Assembly: GCF_019645815.1 (NCBI RefSeq)
Contig: NZ_CP080997.1
Span: forward strand, 744,001 to 808,000
Length of the DNA: 64,000 bases
Direction: 5' to 3'
DNA from: Mycolicibacter heraklionensis
GTDB taxonomy: Bacteria; Actinomycetota; Actinomycetes; Mycobacteriales; Mycobacteriaceae
In this document: piece by piece, positions 62,417 through 64,000 of the stretch
Layout of the letters: the number at the start of each line of letters is the position of its first letter
Numbering within the stretch: the stretch's first letter is position 1
Translations under genes and position numbers: made by a program
Notes under the pieces: model-generated
Told to the model about the DNA's origin: nothing
Databases searched by the model: none
The model's input: only the letters and a program-made list of their open reading frames with translations

Positions 62417-63175
62417 GTGTTGATCGGATCCCATGTGCGCCCACAGAATCCGTTGGCTGCCGCCGAAGCCGAGGGCGCCGAGGTGGTGCAGATCTTCCTG
62501 GGCAACCCGCAGAGCTGGAAGCCGCCCAAACCCCGCGAGGACGCGGCGCAACTGCGCGCGGCGGCGCTGCCGATCTATGTGCACGCGCCGTACCTGATCA
62601 ACGTCGCCTCGCCGAACAACCGGGTGCGCATCCCGTCGCGCACCATCCTGCAGCAGACCTGCGACGCTGCCGCCGATATCGGCGCGGCCGCGGTGATCGT
62701 GCACGGTGGCCACGTGACCGCCGATGACGACGACCCGCAAGCCGGGTTCGCTCGCTGGCGCAAGGCGCTGGACCGCCTGGAGACGACCGTCCCGGTGTAC
62801 CTGGAGAACACCGCCGGAGGTGACCACGCGATGACCCGGCGCTTCGACACCATCGCCAAGCTGTGGGACCACATCGGCGACACCGGCGTCGGATTCTGCC
62901 TGGACACCTGCCACACCTGGGCGGCCGGGGAATCCCTGCCCGATGCCGTGGAGCGCATCAAGGCCATCACCGGACGCATCGATCTGGTGCACTGCAACGA
63001 CTCCAAGGACGCGGCCGGCTCCGGGCGGGACCGGCACGCCAACGTCGGTGCCGGCCAGATCGACCCCGACCTGTTGGTCGCAGTGGTCAAGGCCGCCGGC
63101 GCCCCGGTGATCTGCGAGACCGCGGAGGAGGGCCGCAAGGCCGACATAGCGTTCCTGCGGGATCGGCTGAGCTGA
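62417..63175 (+). CDS. nfo: endonuclease IV (Rv0670)
   Basis: GTG start at 62417, 252 residues. The zinc-binding TIM-barrel motifs are [63 protein letters not shown] and ICET(AE)E, covering the three-zinc site. It cuts DNA 5' of abasic sites in base-excision repair. It starts 10 bases after the GCS2-like gene, so it is likely cotranscribed with it, and overlaps nothing. Its place next to lpqP is as in H37Rv, where it is called end. Confidence 0.95.
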   Translation: MLIGSHVRPQNPLAAAEAEGAEVVQIFLGNPQSWKPPKPREDAAQLRAAALPIYVHAPYLINVASPNNRVRIPSRTILQQTCDAAADIGAAAVIVHGGHVTADDDDPQAGFARWRKALDRLETTVPVYLENTAGGDHAMTRRFDTIAKLWDHIGDTGVGFCLDTCHTWAAGESLPDAVERIKAITGRIDLVHCNDSKDAAGSGRDRHANVGAGQIDPDLLVAVVKAAGAPVICETAEEGRKADIAFLRDRLS

Positions 63176-63176
63176 C

Positions 63177-64000
63177 ATGCGGCGCTGGGTGGTGCTGCTC
63201 GGCGCCGCGCTGATCATCAGCGGCTGTGTCGCGCCTGGGGTGGCGCAGCCGGCGCCCGACGGCACCAGCGTGCACACCCTGACGGTCGGCGGGCTGCAGC
63301 GCTCCTACCGGGTGTATCGGCCGGCCGGTCTGCCGGCGGCGGCTCCGCTGGTGGTCATGCTGCACGGTGGCTTCGGTAGCGCGGCCAACGCTGAACGGCG
63401 TTACGGCTGGGACGAATTGGCCGATACGGCGAAATTTGTGGTCGCCTATCCCGACGGTGTGTCGCGGGCGTGGAACACCGGCGGCAACTGCTGCGGGCGT
63501 GCTGCCGCCGAGGGCGTCGATGACGTCGGCTTCATCGCAGCGGTGGTGGGCGACGTCGGCCGTGCCGTGGCCATCGACCCGGCGCGGGTCTACGCCACCG
63601 GCATGAGCAACGGCGGCATCATGGCCTACACGCTGGCCTGCGCCACCGGGCTGTTCGCCGCGATCGGACCGGTTGCGGCCACCCAGCTCGGGCCCTGCCC
63701 GTCCCCGCACCCCACCTCGGTGTTGCACATCCATGGCGCCGCGGACCCCAATATCCGCTACGACGGCGGCCCCGGCGCCGGGGTAGCGCAGATCGACGGT
63801 CCGTCGGTCCCGGAGGTGGACGCGTTCTGGCGCACCGTCGATGACTGTGCACCGCCCGTGAGCACCACCGATGGTGCGGTTACCTCCGCGATTGCCGACT
63901 GCCCGTCGGGCCGTAGCGTGCAGCTGACCACGATCGCCGGCGGCGGCCACCAGTGGCCGGACTCGGCGACGGCCACCTTGTGGCAGTTCTTCACCGCGCA
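63177..64000 (+). CDS. lpqP: lipoprotein esterase LpqP, 3' end outside the window
   Basis: ATG at 63177 is one base past the nfo stop; the frame is open to the window end (at least 274 residues). A lipoprotein signal MRRWVVLLGAALIISGC has the lipobox ISGC. The esterase fold, of the polyhydroxybutyrate depolymerase/feruloyl esterase type, has MLHGGFG (oxyanion), the nucleophile GMSNGG, an aspartate in HGAADPN and the histidine in GGGHQWP. It probably hydrolyses an ester at the cell surface. The stop codon is not seen. Confidence 0.93.
   Translation, partial: MRRWVVLLGAALIISGCVAPGVAQPAPDGTSVHTLTVGGLQRSYRVYRPAGLPAAAPLVVMLHGGFGSAANAERRYGWDELADTAKFVVAYPDGVSRAWNTGGNCCGRAAAEGVDDVGFIAAVVGDVGRAVAIDPARVYATGMSNGGIMAYTLACATGLFAAIGPVAATQLGPCPSPHPTSVLHIHGAADPNIRYDGGPGAGVAQIDGPSVPEVDAFWRTVDDCAPPVSTTDGAVTSAIADCPSGRSVQLTTIAGGGHQWPDSATATLWQFFTA

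Overview
This window is a piece of a high-GC mycobacterial chromosome, outside the M. tuberculosis complex. The evidence is a run of Mycobacteriaceae marker genes in the order known from M. tuberculosis H37Rv: recC-recB-recD (Rv0631c-Rv0629c), the metallo-hydrolase Rv0634c, tRNA-Thr, tRNA-Met, rpmG2, hadA-hadB-hadC (Rv0635-Rv0637), tRNA-Trp, secE, nusG, rplK, rplA, a mmaA4-type mycolic acid methyltransferase, lipG, the Rv0647c kinase, the Rv0648 alpha-mannosidase, the Rv0650 ROK kinase, rplJ, rplL, mkl, rpoB, rpoC, endonuclease IV (Rv0670) and lpqP (Rv0671). The comparison with H37Rv is from memory of that genome, not from a search. The species cannot be assigned from the sequence alone.

Layout. 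1-3.8 kb: the end of an ABC-F ATPase, a WS/DGAT-family protein whose catalytic motif is degenerate, gene relics and a coiled-coil protein. 3.9-8.8 kb: an apparent operon with a 46-residue hydrophobic protein, a four-helix membrane protein, a secreted GH92 mannosidase (Rv0584-like), an NTF2-like protein and an SDR. It starts behind a GntR/DasR-like palindrome that abuts a -10 box. 8.8-14 kb: a zinc-ribbon SDR, release factor 3, a NYN/LOTUS nuclease-like protein, a small membrane protein and a vapBC pair. 14-22.4 kb: recCBD on the minus strand, with recC broken by a one-base frameshift.

22.4-32.6 kb is accessory relative to H37Rv. It holds a thioredoxin-fold/CcdA pair, a zinc alcohol dehydrogenase, a second-type phosphofructokinase, a membrane-anchored methyltransferase, a palindromic repeat element with internal 23-bp tandem repeats, a RES-domain toxin with an Xre/MbcA-like antitoxin, a second thioredoxin-fold/CcdA pair, a START-like protein, cyanase, a patatin-like lipase and a membrane-anchored protein.

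32.6-43 kb is the conserved translation and mycolic acid block. It has three tRNAs, the HadABC dehydratase of FAS-II, SecE/NusG/L11/L1, two mycolic acid methyltransferase paralogues (four in H37Rv), LipG, a UbiB-like kinase and a relic of a duplicated lipG. 43-48.4 kb carries the GH38 mannosidase and the ROK kinase, which overlap by one base. 48.4-49.3 kb is a divergent HxlR regulator/DUF1772 pair. 49.3-60 kb is the L10-L7/L12, Mkl (Mce-transporter ATPase) and RNA polymerase beta/beta' block, with a clear L10 leader, promoters and terminators. 60-64 kb has a cysteine-containing secreted protein, a GCS2-like ligase, endonuclease IV and the start of a lipoprotein esterase that runs off the end.

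The most unusual features are: two copies of a palindromic dispersed element, two complete thiol-disulfide modules 5 kb apart, a RES/Xre toxin-antitoxin pair with a leaderless-type promoter, two enzymes that have lost a normally catalytic residue, the recC frameshift, and several near-perfect operator-like palindromes at gene starts.
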